Shown: piece after piece, positions 1 through 7,248 of the stretch
Numbering within the stretch: the first letter of the stretch is position 1
Layout: every line of letters starts with the position of its first letter
Assembly (NCBI GenBank): GCA_016867265.1
Contig: VGJW01000016.1
Location: forward strand, 1-64,000
DNA from: Candidatus Tanganyikabacteria bacterium
Lineage (GTDB): Bacteria > Cyanobacteriota > Sericytochromatia > S15B-MN24 > VGJW01
Direction: 5' to 3'
Length of the DNA stretch: 64,000 nt
Notes under the pieces: model-generated
What the model was told of the DNA's origin: nothing
Seen by the model: the letters and a program-made list of their open reading frames with translations, nothing else
The model's database searches: none
Program-made: the position numbers and the translations under genes

Positions 1-429
1 TTGGCTGTGGTCGGGCCAAGGTCATGTTTTTTCTGTGTTTGTTCTTGAAAGGCGGGTGTCTCCGGGGCGAATAAGGGGAGTGTGGGGCAGGCGCGGCGTG
101 TGTGACGCCCGGTGTCCGTAGGGTTCGGAAGGAGAACGACGATGGCAACGCTCGGTTCGATTCATTCGCAGGGTGTGGCGACGACGCTGGCGGTTTCGAG
201 TTCGGTGCAGGACATTCTTGCCGAGATCGAGGCGAAGGCAAAGCAGGTCGGCCAGAGGAACGCCGACGGCAAGGAGTACACCCCCCAGGAGTTCCAGGCC
301 TGGATCCTGTCGAAGCAGACGCAGCTGGACATGCTGTCGAAGCTTCTGAAGGCGGTCGAGGACGGCGTCCGGAAGATGCACCAGTAGCGCAAGCTTGCGC
401 GTCGGGGCCCCTGCCAGCTGGCGGGGGCC
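1..429 (+). repeat. Tandem repeat copy 1 (identical 429-bp block)
   Basis: Bases 1-429 are identical to 503-931, offset 502 bp. The block includes a leader of about 140 bp, the whole 81-codon gene and most of the hairpin after it. The copies first differ at 430 (t) against 932 (c), inside the hairpin. The block starts at the very first base of the window, so it may extend upstream, and the window or contig edge may be a break in a longer array. Confidence 0.97.
142..387 (+). CDS. Small helical protein, T3SS needle-like, copy 1
   Basis: 81-residue protein. The start at 142 is set by the Shine-Dalgarno GGAAGGAGAA at 127-136; an upstream in-frame start at 112 has no such site. The second half, from FQAW (about residue 50) to the C-terminus, aligns by eye without gaps to the C-terminal helix of needle subunits such as MxiH/PrgI, sharing Q, S, K, D and Q at matching positions. 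A proline-bearing turn (YTPQ) precedes that helix, and the length fits the 80-87-residue needle family. No signal peptide or membrane segment. Known: needle subunits are exported by type III secretion and polymerise. Inferred: this protein may do the same. No other injectisome gene is in the window, so a flagellar-export substrate or unrelated small protein is possible. Confidence 0.8.
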   Translation: MATLGSIHSQGVATTLAVSSSVQDILAEIEAKAKQVGQRNADGKEYTPQEFQAWILSKQTQLDMLSKLLKAVEDGVRKMHQ

Positions 430-440
430 TCGGGGTTTTG
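404..440 (+). terminator. Hairpin after needle-like gene copy 1
   Basis: Stem GGCCCCTGCC (406-415), loop AGCT, return stem GGCGGGGGCC (420-429), extendable to 404-431, then GGGGTTTTGG. It follows a second small palindrome, GCGCAAGCTTGCGC, at 387-400 which overlaps the stop codon. Probable Rho-independent terminator, although the U-tract is short. Confidence 0.6.
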
Positions 441-502
441 GGGGGGTGGTCCAGGCTGGTCCAGATTGTAACTTGATGTGAAGTTTGATGATGTCTTGAT
501 GG

Positions 503-931
503 TTGGCTGTGGTCGGGCCAAGGTCATGTTTTTTCTGTGTTTGTTCTTGAAAGGCGGGTGTCTCCGGGGCGAATAAGGGGAGTGTGGGGCAGGCGCGGCG
601 TGTGTGACGCCCGGTGTCCGTAGGGTTCGGAAGGAGAACGACGATGGCAACGCTCGGTTCGATTCATTCGCAGGGTGTGGCGACGACGCTGGCGGTTTCG
701 AGTTCGGTGCAGGACATTCTTGCCGAGATCGAGGCGAAGGCAAAGCAGGTCGGCCAGAGGAACGCCGACGGCAAGGAGTACACCCCCCAGGAGTTCCAGG
801 CCTGGATCCTGTCGAAGCAGACGCAGCTGGACATGCTGTCGAAGCTTCTGAAGGCGGTCGAGGACGGCGTCCGGAAGATGCACCAGTAGCGCAAGCTTGC
901 GCGTCGGGGCCCCTGCCAGCTGGCGGGGGCC
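503..931 (+). repeat. Tandem repeat copy 2 (identical 429-bp block)
   Basis: Second copy of the block at 1-429, with no mismatch seen. The 73 bp between the copies (430-502) is not duplicated within the window. It contains three TTGATG words (at about 473, 486 and 496) that could be promoter-related, though I could not assign a promoter. Identity across non-coding as well as coding sequence points to a recent duplication or gene conversion. Confidence 0.97.
644..889 (+). CDS. Small helical protein, T3SS needle-like, copy 2
   Basis: Encodes exactly the same 81 residues as 142-387, with the same codons and the same Shine-Dalgarno (629-638). Two identical genes, each with its own leader and terminator, suggest a dosage need, as expected for an abundant structural or secreted subunit; this is inference. 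The needle-like features are described at copy 1. It is convergent with the MscS gene, whose stop codon lies 63 bp downstream. Confidence 0.8.
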   Translation: MATLGSIHSQGVATTLAVSSSVQDILAEIEAKAKQVGQRNADGKEYTPQEFQAWILSKQTQLDMLSKLLKAVEDGVRKMHQ

Positions 932-942
932 CCGGGGTTTTT
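906..942. terminator. Hairpin between needle-like copy 2 and MscS gene
   Basis: Same hairpin as at 404-440, but the c at 932 makes the extended stem fully paired and the following T-run is five bases. It lies between convergent genes, so it may act in both directions, although only the plus strand has the T-tract. Confidence 0.6.
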
Positions 943-952
943 GGGGGTCGTC

Positions 953-1741
953 TCAGGGGGCGAGGACCCGGGCCAATGCTGCCTCGAGAACCCTGCTGCG
1001 CAGGCCGGCTGCCTCAGCAGGTGCGGTCCAGAAGGTGACCTCTACCGTGTAGTGAGTCGCATCCACCGTCACCACGCGGACCTCAGGCTTGGCTTCGCCT
1101 GCAGGATCGAGGCCGTCCACGATGGCGTGGAGTTGCTCGCGTACCACGGCGCACGAGCGTGTCTGCGGCACGGGAAAGGTCAGGGATTCGCGGCGGCGGT
1201 CCTTGTTGCCCAGGTTGATGATGGGATTGGCCAGCAATCGGGCGTTGGGCACGAGGATGGTCGTGCCATCCGCTGCCTCGAGCGTGGTGCTTCGGGTCGC
1301 GATGCGGGTGACCACGCCCTCGATGTCACCGCTGCGGATGCGCTGGCCCAGCCGGAAGGGTTGGCCCAGCATCAGCATAAGGCCCGCGAGGTAGTTCTCG
1401 AGGATGTCCTTGAGCGCGAAACCGATGACGACGCCGGACACGCCGAGACCCGTGACCACGTTGCTGAGGCCGAAGCCCCACATCGTTGCCGTCACGGCGA
1501 TTGTCAGGACCAAGCTGCCGGCATGGACGACTTGGCCCAGCGGCAGGGCGGCCTCGGAGCCCGGCAGGGTCTTGTGGACTGTATCGATGGTCAGGCGTCG
1601 CAACCTGCGTGCCAGCCAAATGCCGGCGAGCAGCACCACGACGCCGGCCACCAGGCGGGGGGCTGCCTGCCACGATTGGTTGAACTGCCGGTCGAGCGCA
1701 AGCCACGCGCTGCGGAACCAGATGGGCCATGTAAGGGTCAT
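953..1741 (-). CDS. MscS-family mechanosensitive ion channel
   Basis: 262 residues. Three hydrophobic helices are seen (about 30-48, 72-92 and 95-120). The third carries the family's Gly/Ala-rich pore pattern and runs into the MscS beta domain with the GQPFRLGQRI segment, followed by an alpha/beta C-terminal domain to about 260. The family opens under membrane tension to release solutes on osmotic downshock. The length is close to E. coli MscS (286). The start at 1741 has only a weak upstream GAGGA. The gene stands alone, convergent with the needle-like gene and separated from the carboxypeptidase gene by that gene's terminator. Confidence 0.9.
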   Translation of the reverse strand: MTLTWPIWFRSAWLALDRQFNQSWQAAPRLVAGVVVLLAGIWLARRLRRLTIDTVHKTLPGSEAALPLGQVVHAGSLVLTIAVTATMWGFGLSNVVTGLGVSGVVIGFALKDILENYLAGLMLMLGQPFRLGQRIRSGDIEGVVTRIATRSTTLEAADGTTILVPNARLLANPIINLGNKDRRRESLTFPVPQTRSCAVVREQLHAIVDGLDPAGEAKPEVRVVTVDATHYTVEVTFWTAPAEAAGLRSRVLEAALARVLAP

Positions 1742-1783
1742 GACGACGTAGATGTCCTCGGAGGGTCACCCTGCGGGGCACCC

Positions 1784-1813
1784 AATAAGAAGAGGGGCCC
1801 CGAAGGGCCCCTC
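1784..1813 (-). terminator. Rho-independent terminator of carboxypeptidase gene
   Basis: Read on the minus strand: stem GAGGGGCCC, tetraloop TTCG, return stem GGGCCCCTC, then TTCTTATT. A 9-bp perfect stem with a UUCG loop and a U-rich tail is a textbook terminator, placed about 160 bp after the carboxypeptidase stop codon. I see no gene in the rest of 1814-1975. Confidence 0.9.
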
Positions 1814-1975
1814 CGAACCTGGAGTCGACGAAAAGACGGCGTGCGGCGTGACGTTTGCGGCGAAGAGACGACGAAGTGTGCTGCTTCCAGGTCAATCCCA
1901 CTTGCGCGGGGGTGGTCAAAGACCGACTTCAGGGTAGACCGGCTCTCCGAAGGGGGCAATGAGCTGTAACAAAGC

Positions 1976-3445
1976 TTAATCGCTCCAGGTGGCCGTGGAG
2001 GGACCCCACTGGCCATCGGTGCCCTGAGCCTGCACATAGACCAATTGGCGCGGGCCGCGGCCGGTCGCGACCAAGCTGCCCTCGGCAAGTGCCTGACCCT
2101 TACCGGGAGTGCCCTTGCGACCACGGAACACCTCGATGCGACGTGCTCCGGGGGCGCTGATCCGGCCGGCCTCGACGCGGACCTCAGGTCCGTTTATGGC
2201 GGCAGGACGATCCGCAAGCTGCAGGAGGAGGCGTGCGCCCGGCTCGTTCTCGCGCCAGAAGCGGGTCACCTCGCGATACGGCGGGTCAAAGCCGTCGCCC
2301 CAGCTGCCGATTTCGGTCGTGTAGGACAGGATGCCCCGGGCACCGAAGGCCCAGTCCGTCAGGTCGCCGCTCGTCCGGTAGAGGTCCTTGGACTGCTGTG
2401 GCTTGTAGCCGCTGAGCTTGCCCAGTTGCTGACCCACGGCAATCATCTCCTTGCTCGGGGGCGCCTCATCGGTGTAGCCCCACGGCCACAGGATCAGGTT
2501 GCTGAAGCTGTGGTAGGTCATCAGGAACGTGAACGGCCTAGATGATGCAAGCTTCATGACGGCCTGAGTCTCCGGCTCGCTTCCGGGGCCTGCACCGCGG
2601 AAAGTCGGGTCCTGGGGCCGGGTCGAGGCCCCGCCCTCACCCCAGTGGTGAGCGTAATTGCGGTTCAGGTCGACGCCCGCGCCATTAGGGCCGACGTCAA
2701 AGAAGAGGTTGCCGGCATTGGTGTTCTTGCGCCAGTCGTTGCCCAGCGCGGCCAACGCATGCCCGTCCGGGTTGACCATCGGCACGACCCAGATGTCCAG
2801 ATCCTGCACCGCTGCGGTCATCGCCGGGTCCTTGCCCTCCTGGTCGACAATCATGTGCGCGACGTTCAACGAGATTTCGGGAGTCACGATCTCACGGGCG
2901 TGGTGGTTGCCCAGGTAGACGACGCCCGGCTTGGCCGAGGCGTCGCCCTTGGAGATGTGCAGGCCCCAGATACGCCGGCTGGCCTTGCCCTTGGTGGTCT
3001 CCCAGGTGGGGCCGAGGTCGACGAGCCTGCAGATGTCCGGACGGCTGGCCGACAGCTTCGTCAGGTCCTCCAGCATCGTGTCGTAGGTGTGATAGCCCTT
3101 GTCGAAGCTGTTGTAGATTTGAGGGCCGGTCTCGACCTGGACGGCATCCGGCCGCCGGCGCAACTCCGTCAGTTGGGCGGGTGACACCTGACCGTAGGCA
3201 ATCCGTCGGTCACTGTCCACGCCCCAGACATCCATGCCGGCATCGACGAGCCGTGTCAGGTCCGCCGGGCTCTGATAGCGGTAGGAGACGATGGCTTCAC
3301 GGCTTCCCGAGGAGAAGGCCTTCTCGAGGACCCGGACGCCACGATCGCCCAGCGCGGGGCCCGACGGGCCACCCAAGGCACAGCCCGCCAGCGTCGCCAC
3401 GACACCGATAGTGGCGGCGAGGCGGGGAAGACTCTTCTGACTCAT
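1976..3445 (-). CDS. M14 zinc carboxypeptidase lipoprotein
   Basis: 489 residues from the ATG at 3445. This start is preferred because the Shine-Dalgarno TGGGAG lies 6 nt before it but abuts the ATG at 3451. A signal peptide ends in LAGC, so it is a predicted lipoprotein. M14 hallmarks, numbered from this start: zinc ligands H182 and E185 (HARE), VNPDG, substrate-binding DLNRNY, zinc ligand H312 (TYHS) and catalytic E378 (TTEIG). About 110 residues before the catalytic domain may be a propeptide, and about 80 after it may be a beta domain. It should trim C-terminal residues or wall peptides outside the cell membrane; the substrate is unknown. Transcribed alone from the promoter at 3475-3503. 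Confidence 0.93.
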   Translation of the reverse strand: MSQKSLPRLAATIGVVATLAGCALGGPSGPALGDRGVRVLEKAFSSGSREAIVSYRYQSPADLTRLVDAGMDVWGVDSDRRIAYGQVSPAQLTELRRRPDAVQVETGPQIYNSFDKGYHTYDTMLEDLTKLSASRPDICRLVDLGPTWETTKGKASRRIWGLHISKGDASAKPGVVYLGNHHAREIVTPEISLNVAHMIVDQEGKDPAMTAAVQDLDIWVVPMVNPDGHALAALGNDWRKNTNAGNLFFDVGPNGAGVDLNRNYAHHWGEGGASTRPQDPTFRGAGPGSEPETQAVMKLASSRPFTFLMTYHSFSNLILWPWGYTDEAPPSKEMIAVGQQLGKLSGYKPQQSKDLYRTSGDLTDWAFGARGILSYTTEIGSWGDGFDPPYREVTRFWRENEPGARLLLQLADRPAAINGPEVRVEAGRISAPGARRIEVFRGRKGTPGKGQALAEGSLVATGRGPRQLVYVQAQGTDGQWGPSTATWSD

Positions 3446-3474
3446 GGCCATCTCCCAGGCTCGACTACGCTATC

Positions 3475-3503
3475 AGATTAACCCCAGGATTGGTTTTTGT
3501 AAA
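3475..3503 (-). promoter_or_regulatory. Sigma-70-type promoter for carboxypeptidase gene
   Basis: On the minus strand the -35 element is TTTACA (3503-3498) and the -10 element TAATCT (3480-3475), separated by 17 bp. Transcription would start near 3468, about 23 nt before the ATG at 3445, leaving room for the TGGGAG ribosome-binding site. The 109-bp gap to moxR is AT-rich compared with its surroundings. Confidence 0.75.
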
Positions 3504-3554
3504 TGGCCTGTTAAATCGGCTGCCCGGGAGACCCTGTGCCGGGCTGGGGGTAGA

Positions 3555-4589
3555 ATGGCTGGGTCCCCTGCATTGTCGCGCCGGAGCCCCATCCTCTCCT
3601 TGGACGAACAAGCCCTGCTCGAGGCCAACGAACGCGTTCGTGTGCTGGCCGAACGCTTCGACGAGGTCATCGGCGAGATGCGACGCGTGATCGTGGGGCA
3701 GGGCGCGCTCCTCGACCGACTGCTGATGGGGTTGCTGGCGGACGGCCATATCCTGCTGGAAGGCCTGCCCGGCCTCGCCAAGACCTTGAGCATCAGCTCG
3801 CTCGCACGGGTCGTCCAGGCCGAGTTCCGCCGCATCCAGTTCACGCCGGATCTGCTGCCTGCGGACATCCTTGGTACGTCCATCTTCGATGCCCGCAAGG
3901 GTCGCTTCACCACGAAGCACGGGCCGGTCTTCGCGAATCTGGTCCTGGCGGACGAGGTCAACCGGGCACCCGCCAAGGTCCAGAGCGCGCTCCTCGAGGC
4001 GATGGCCGAGCGCCAGGTCACCATCGGCGGCGAGACCCTGCCCTTGCCTGAGCCTTTCCTCGTCATGGCCACCATGAACCCCTTGGATCAGGAAGGCGTT
4101 TACGCCTTGCCCGAGGCCCAGTTGGACCGATTCATGATGAAGGTGGTTGTCGGCTACCCCAGCCGCAGCGAGGAGATGGAGATTCTCGAGCGCGCAGCCG
4201 TGGCGCGTGGCCCTGATCTCGAGCGGCTCGCCAGCCTCGACCTGATCCGTGAGGCGCGCGAGGTCGTCGGCTCATTGACGGTATCCGACCGTATCCGTCG
4301 CTACATCGTGGACCTGGTCCACGCAACCCGTAGCCCGCGCGAGGCCGGCCTCGACGAGCTCGAGCCCCTCATCGCCCACGGGGCCTCGCCACGGGCCAGT
4401 ATCTTTCTGCTGCGTGCGGCGCGAGCCCATGCCTTCCTGCGGCGCCGGGCTTATGTCCTGCCGGATGATGTCAAGGCCGTGGCGCCGGATGTGCTTCGGC
4501 ATCGGTTGGTGCTGGGCTACGAAGCCGAAGCTGAGGAGATCGGGGTCGATGCTGTCATTCGCCGATTGCTGACTCTGAAGGTGCCATGA
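3555..4589 (+). CDS. MoxR-family AAA+ ATPase
   Basis: 344 residues from the ATG at 3555, preceded by GGGGGT. Walker A is EGLPGLAKT (about 69-77) and Walker B LADEVNRAP (about 131-139), followed by sensor motifs and a helical lid with DRIRRYIVDLV. The MoxR family are chaperone-like ATPases that work with VWA or DUF58 proteins to mature or insert cofactors or complexes. The next gene, overlapping by 4 bp (ATGA), is a DUF58 protein, the standard pairing. It is the first gene of a run that continues into an LptD-like gene and fliHI. A longer reading frame back to 3444 is unlikely because it would cover the divergent promoter. Confidence 0.92.
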   Translation: MAGSPALSRRSPILSLDEQALLEANERVRVLAERFDEVIGEMRRVIVGQGALLDRLLMGLLADGHILLEGLPGLAKTLSISSLARVVQAEFRRIQFTPDLLPADILGTSIFDARKGRFTTKHGPVFANLVLADEVNRAPAKVQSALLEAMAERQVTIGGETLPLPEPFLVMATMNPLDQEGVYALPEAQLDRFMMKVVVGYPSRSEEMEILERAAVARGPDLERLASLDLIREAREVVGSLTVSDRIRRYIVDLVHATRSPREAGLDELEPLIAHGASPRASIFLLRAARAHAFLRRRAYVLPDDVKAVAPDVLRHRLVLGYEAEAEEIGVDAVIRRLLTLKVP

Positions 4590-5494
4590 AGCCACGCCTC
4601 GAGGAAGGCCTGGCCCTCGCGCGCCGGATCCGGAAGCTGACCGTCCGGACCTCCCGGCTCGTGCGGTCCCGATTTGGCGGTGCCTGGAACAGCGTTTTCA
4701 AGGGCCAGGGCATGACCTTTGACGAGGTGCGCGAGTATCAGGAGGGGGACGATCCCCGCCAGATTGACTGGAATGTCACGGCGCGAATGGACCGCTTGTA
4801 CGTGAAGCGTTTCGTTGAGGAACGCGAGCGCGCCGTCATCCTGCTGGTCGATGTGTCGGCCAGTCTCGATTTCGGCTCCACGCCAGCCGGCACCAAGCGC
4901 GATCTCGCGGCACGCTTCGCGATGGCCATCGCGCTATCCGCGGCGGCCAGTCATGACCGGGTCGGCTTGCTGCTCTTCGCCGCGGGCATCGAGGGGTGGG
5001 TGCCGCCGCGCCGCGGGCGCGAGCACGCCATGCGCCTGGTCCGTACCCTGCTGGGTTGCAAGCCCGCCACGACGGGCACCGACCTGGCCGCTGCCATGCG
5101 CAGCCTCGGCCACGTGCTGAGGCAACGCGCGACTATCTTTCTCGTGTCCGACTTCCTGAACCTCGATCTCGAGGCCGTTCGCCACTTGGGCTCGCGGCAC
5201 GATCTGGTGGCCGTGACCTTGTCGGATCCGGCCGAAAACCGACTGCCGGTTTCGGGACCTGTCCGGGTGCGTGATCCCGAGACCGGTGACGCCCATATCC
5301 TGGACCCTCGGGACCCCGAGGTTCGCCGACGCCACGAGACCGCGGCCGAGTCACGCCGCGCGCGCCTCGAGCAAGCCGTTGCCCGCCTGAGGATCGACAC
5401 GATCGCCCTGAGCACCGACGAACCCGTGGTTCGTCCGCTCATGCGCTTCTTCAGCAGCAGGGCCGGACGCCGGGTCCGCCGGAGGGGGGCATGA
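4586..5494 (+). CDS. DUF58 / VWA-like protein, MoxR partner
   Basis: 302 residues. The DUF58 signature GDDPRQIDWNVTAR lies at about 54-67, and a VWA-like metal-site fold starts with LLVDVSASLDFGS (about 86-98). No membrane helix, unlike longer DUF58 proteins. Overlaps moxR by ATGA and is itself overlapped by the next start at 5491. Known families of this type couple with MoxR ATPases in cell-envelope or stress functions. What complex it serves here is not visible in the sequence. Confidence 0.9.
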   Translation: MKPRLEEGLALARRIRKLTVRTSRLVRSRFGGAWNSVFKGQGMTFDEVREYQEGDDPRQIDWNVTARMDRLYVKRFVEERERAVILLVDVSASLDFGSTPAGTKRDLAARFAMAIALSAAASHDRVGLLLFAAGIEGWVPPRRGREHAMRLVRTLLGCKPATTGTDLAAAMRSLGHVLRQRATIFLVSDFLNLDLEAVRHLGSRHDLVAVTLSDPAENRLPVSGPVRVRDPETGDAHILDPRDPEVRRRHETAAESRRARLEQAVARLRIDTIALSTDEPVVRPLMRFFSSRAGRRVRRRGA

Positions 5495-7203
5495 TCCCGG
5501 AGCCCCTGCCACCGCCGCCCTGCGGGTGCCTGGTGGCCAGCAGCCTCCTGCCTTCCCTTGCGACCTCGTCCTTCAAACCGGCTGCGCCGGCCCTGCAGCC
5601 CCTTGGCGCCATTCGTGCCGGCTTTCCCGACCTGCTGGAAGATCCCCTGGGGCCGTCCCTGCCCGCTGTGGGTCGGGATGCGACTGCGTCCCCGTCGTGG
5701 ACCGTGGCGTCCGGATCGGCCGAGGTGGTCTTCGAGGGGGGCAAGGTCCTGCGACTGACAGCGGCCGAGGTGATGGCCGACGAGGTTGCCGGCCGGATTA
5801 CGGCGAAGGGATCGGTCCGGGCCTTGGCCGGGCCCTATATTCTCGAGGCCGACACGCTCGAAGTCGCGACGGAGACGGGCGTCGGGCAGGCCAGTGGTAG
5901 CGTCCGGTTCATGGTCCGCGGCTACGTGCTCGTCGCCGGCAGCGTCGCATTCGATGTGCCGCGCGAGCATGTCCGCATCCTGGAGTGGCGTGGGCGCTTG
6001 CAGGACAGGCTGGCGCTCGAGGGCCGCGAACTCGTTCTGACGCCCGACAGGGTCGATGGCATCGGCACGCGGTTCACGCCGTGCCTCGCCGAGCAGCCCA
6101 GCTACTTTGCCTCGGCCGAGCACTTGTCATGGTTTCCGCGCGCCATGGAGCAGAATGTCTCCCTCGAGGGTCTCGGGCTCTGGTTGTCCGGCCTGCAGGT
6201 CTTTTATTGGCCGGGGTTGAAGGCCAGTTGGGAAGAGAAGCCGCCCGAAACCCGCAAGGCCACCGACGGGGCCGTGGATACGCAGGTCGGCTTCAATGCC
6301 TTCGAAGGCGCCTTCGCGTCTGGCCGCGCCGACTTCAGGCCCTCCGAGCGCTATGCCTTTTCCGTCCTGCCCCGCCTGACACAGGGGCGGGGTCTCTACA
6401 TCGGTACCTTGCAGCGTTACGACTGGGTCGGTGGCCACCTGACCGGGGATGTCAGCTATCAGACGGCCTTCGCCGGCGGTACGTCGGGTCTGCGCGGGAA
6501 CGGGACGACCTTCATGGGCCTTGGCAGCCTCGGGGCGCTGGCGATGGGCATGGGCTTCCGATCCGACCTCGCGGGTCAGGCAGTCGACCGCCTTCCCGAG
6601 GTGACTTGGCAGATTCCCGACCAACCCATCGGTCCGTTCGCCGTGGGGGCCTCCGCCCGCTGGGGCATCTTCCGTGAGCGGTTGTCTGTCCTCGATCAGG
6701 AGATCGTTCGGGCCGAGGCGCGCACCAGCCAGTTCCAGGGCGTGCTGCGGGCTCCACGCCATTCGTGGGCAGACGGCTGGGCCATCCAGCCTGCACTGGT
6801 CTTCCAGGCCACGCGCTACGACACCTACGCGCCGGGACCGTCCGTCATTCGCGACGTTCGCCTGGGGGCCCTGACCCTCCAGACCGAACAACGTTGGTCT
6901 CCGGCGTGGCGGACCGGCTTTTCGCTCGATCTCCGTGATGCCACGGGCCAGTCGCCCTTCTTCTTCGACCAGGTGAACGGCAATAGCCAGATTGTCGTCA
7001 GCACGCGCTATGACCTCGCGCCAACGTGGTATCTGGGCGGATTCGCCACCGGTACCCGTCTCCCGAGCGTGCCTGACCGGGCGCTGATCCTGACGGATGC
7101 CGGCATAAGTCTCAACTTCGAGGGCCCCTGCCTCGCCTGGACCTTGGGCCTGCGGCCCCTGACTCTGGGGGTCGATCTCAACTACCGCTGGGCACTGCAG
7201 TGA
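5491..7203 (+). CDS. LptD/OstA-like outer-membrane beta-barrel protein
   Basis: 570 residues, starting within the stop codon of the DUF58 gene (ATGA). About residues 65-160 form an OstA/LptA-like repeat-strand region (LTAAEVMADEVAGRI...AKGSVRAL). The rest is aromatic-rich beta sequence with the LptD-type turn RLPEV at about 370, typical of an outer-membrane barrel. Known: LptD inserts lipopolysaccharide in the outer leaflet. It is shorter than E. coli LptD (784), and its N-terminus is proline-rich with only a weak signal-like stretch (SSLLPSLA), so the export signal is unclear. It supports a diderm envelope. It lies 45 bp before fliH in the same direction. Confidence 0.75.
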   Translation: MIPEPLPPPPCGCLVASSLLPSLATSSFKPAAPALQPLGAIRAGFPDLLEDPLGPSLPAVGRDATASPSWTVASGSAEVVFEGGKVLRLTAAEVMADEVAGRITAKGSVRALAGPYILEADTLEVATETGVGQASGSVRFMVRGYVLVAGSVAFDVPREHVRILEWRGRLQDRLALEGRELVLTPDRVDGIGTRFTPCLAEQPSYFASAEHLSWFPRAMEQNVSLEGLGLWLSGLQVFYWPGLKASWEEKPPETRKATDGAVDTQVGFNAFEGAFASGRADFRPSERYAFSVLPRLTQGRGLYIGTLQRYDWVGGHLTGDVSYQTAFAGGTSGLRGNGTTFMGLGSLGALAMGMGFRSDLAGQAVDRLPEVTWQIPDQPIGPFAVGASARWGIFRERLSVLDQEIVRAEARTSQFQGVLRAPRHSWADGWAIQPALVFQATRYDTYAPGPSVIRDVRLGALTLQTEQRWSPAWRTGFSLDLRDATGQSPFFFDQVNGNSQIVVSTRYDLAPTWYLGGFATGTRLPSVPDRALILTDAGISLNFEGPCLAWTLGLRPLTLGVDLNYRWALQ

Positions 7204-7248
7204 ACCTGCCCGCGGGAGACGGCCCGTGTCGCGGGGTATGAATACAGC

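Noticed and set aside
142-889. Tandem small genes as WXG100/ESX secretion substrates
   Set aside because: There is no WxG turn; the single Trp is followed by Ile-Leu. No ESX ATPase or other WXG100 gene is nearby.
941-1969. 342-codon plus-strand open frame opposite the MscS gene
   Set aside because: Low-complexity composition with many His, Gln and Arg; the minus-strand MscS protein has all family features.
3551-3556. TAGAAT just before or at the moxR start as a -10 element
   Set aside because: It overlaps the ATG, so transcription would begin inside the gene. No start codon lies at the matching 6-7 nt distance, and no -35 is seen.
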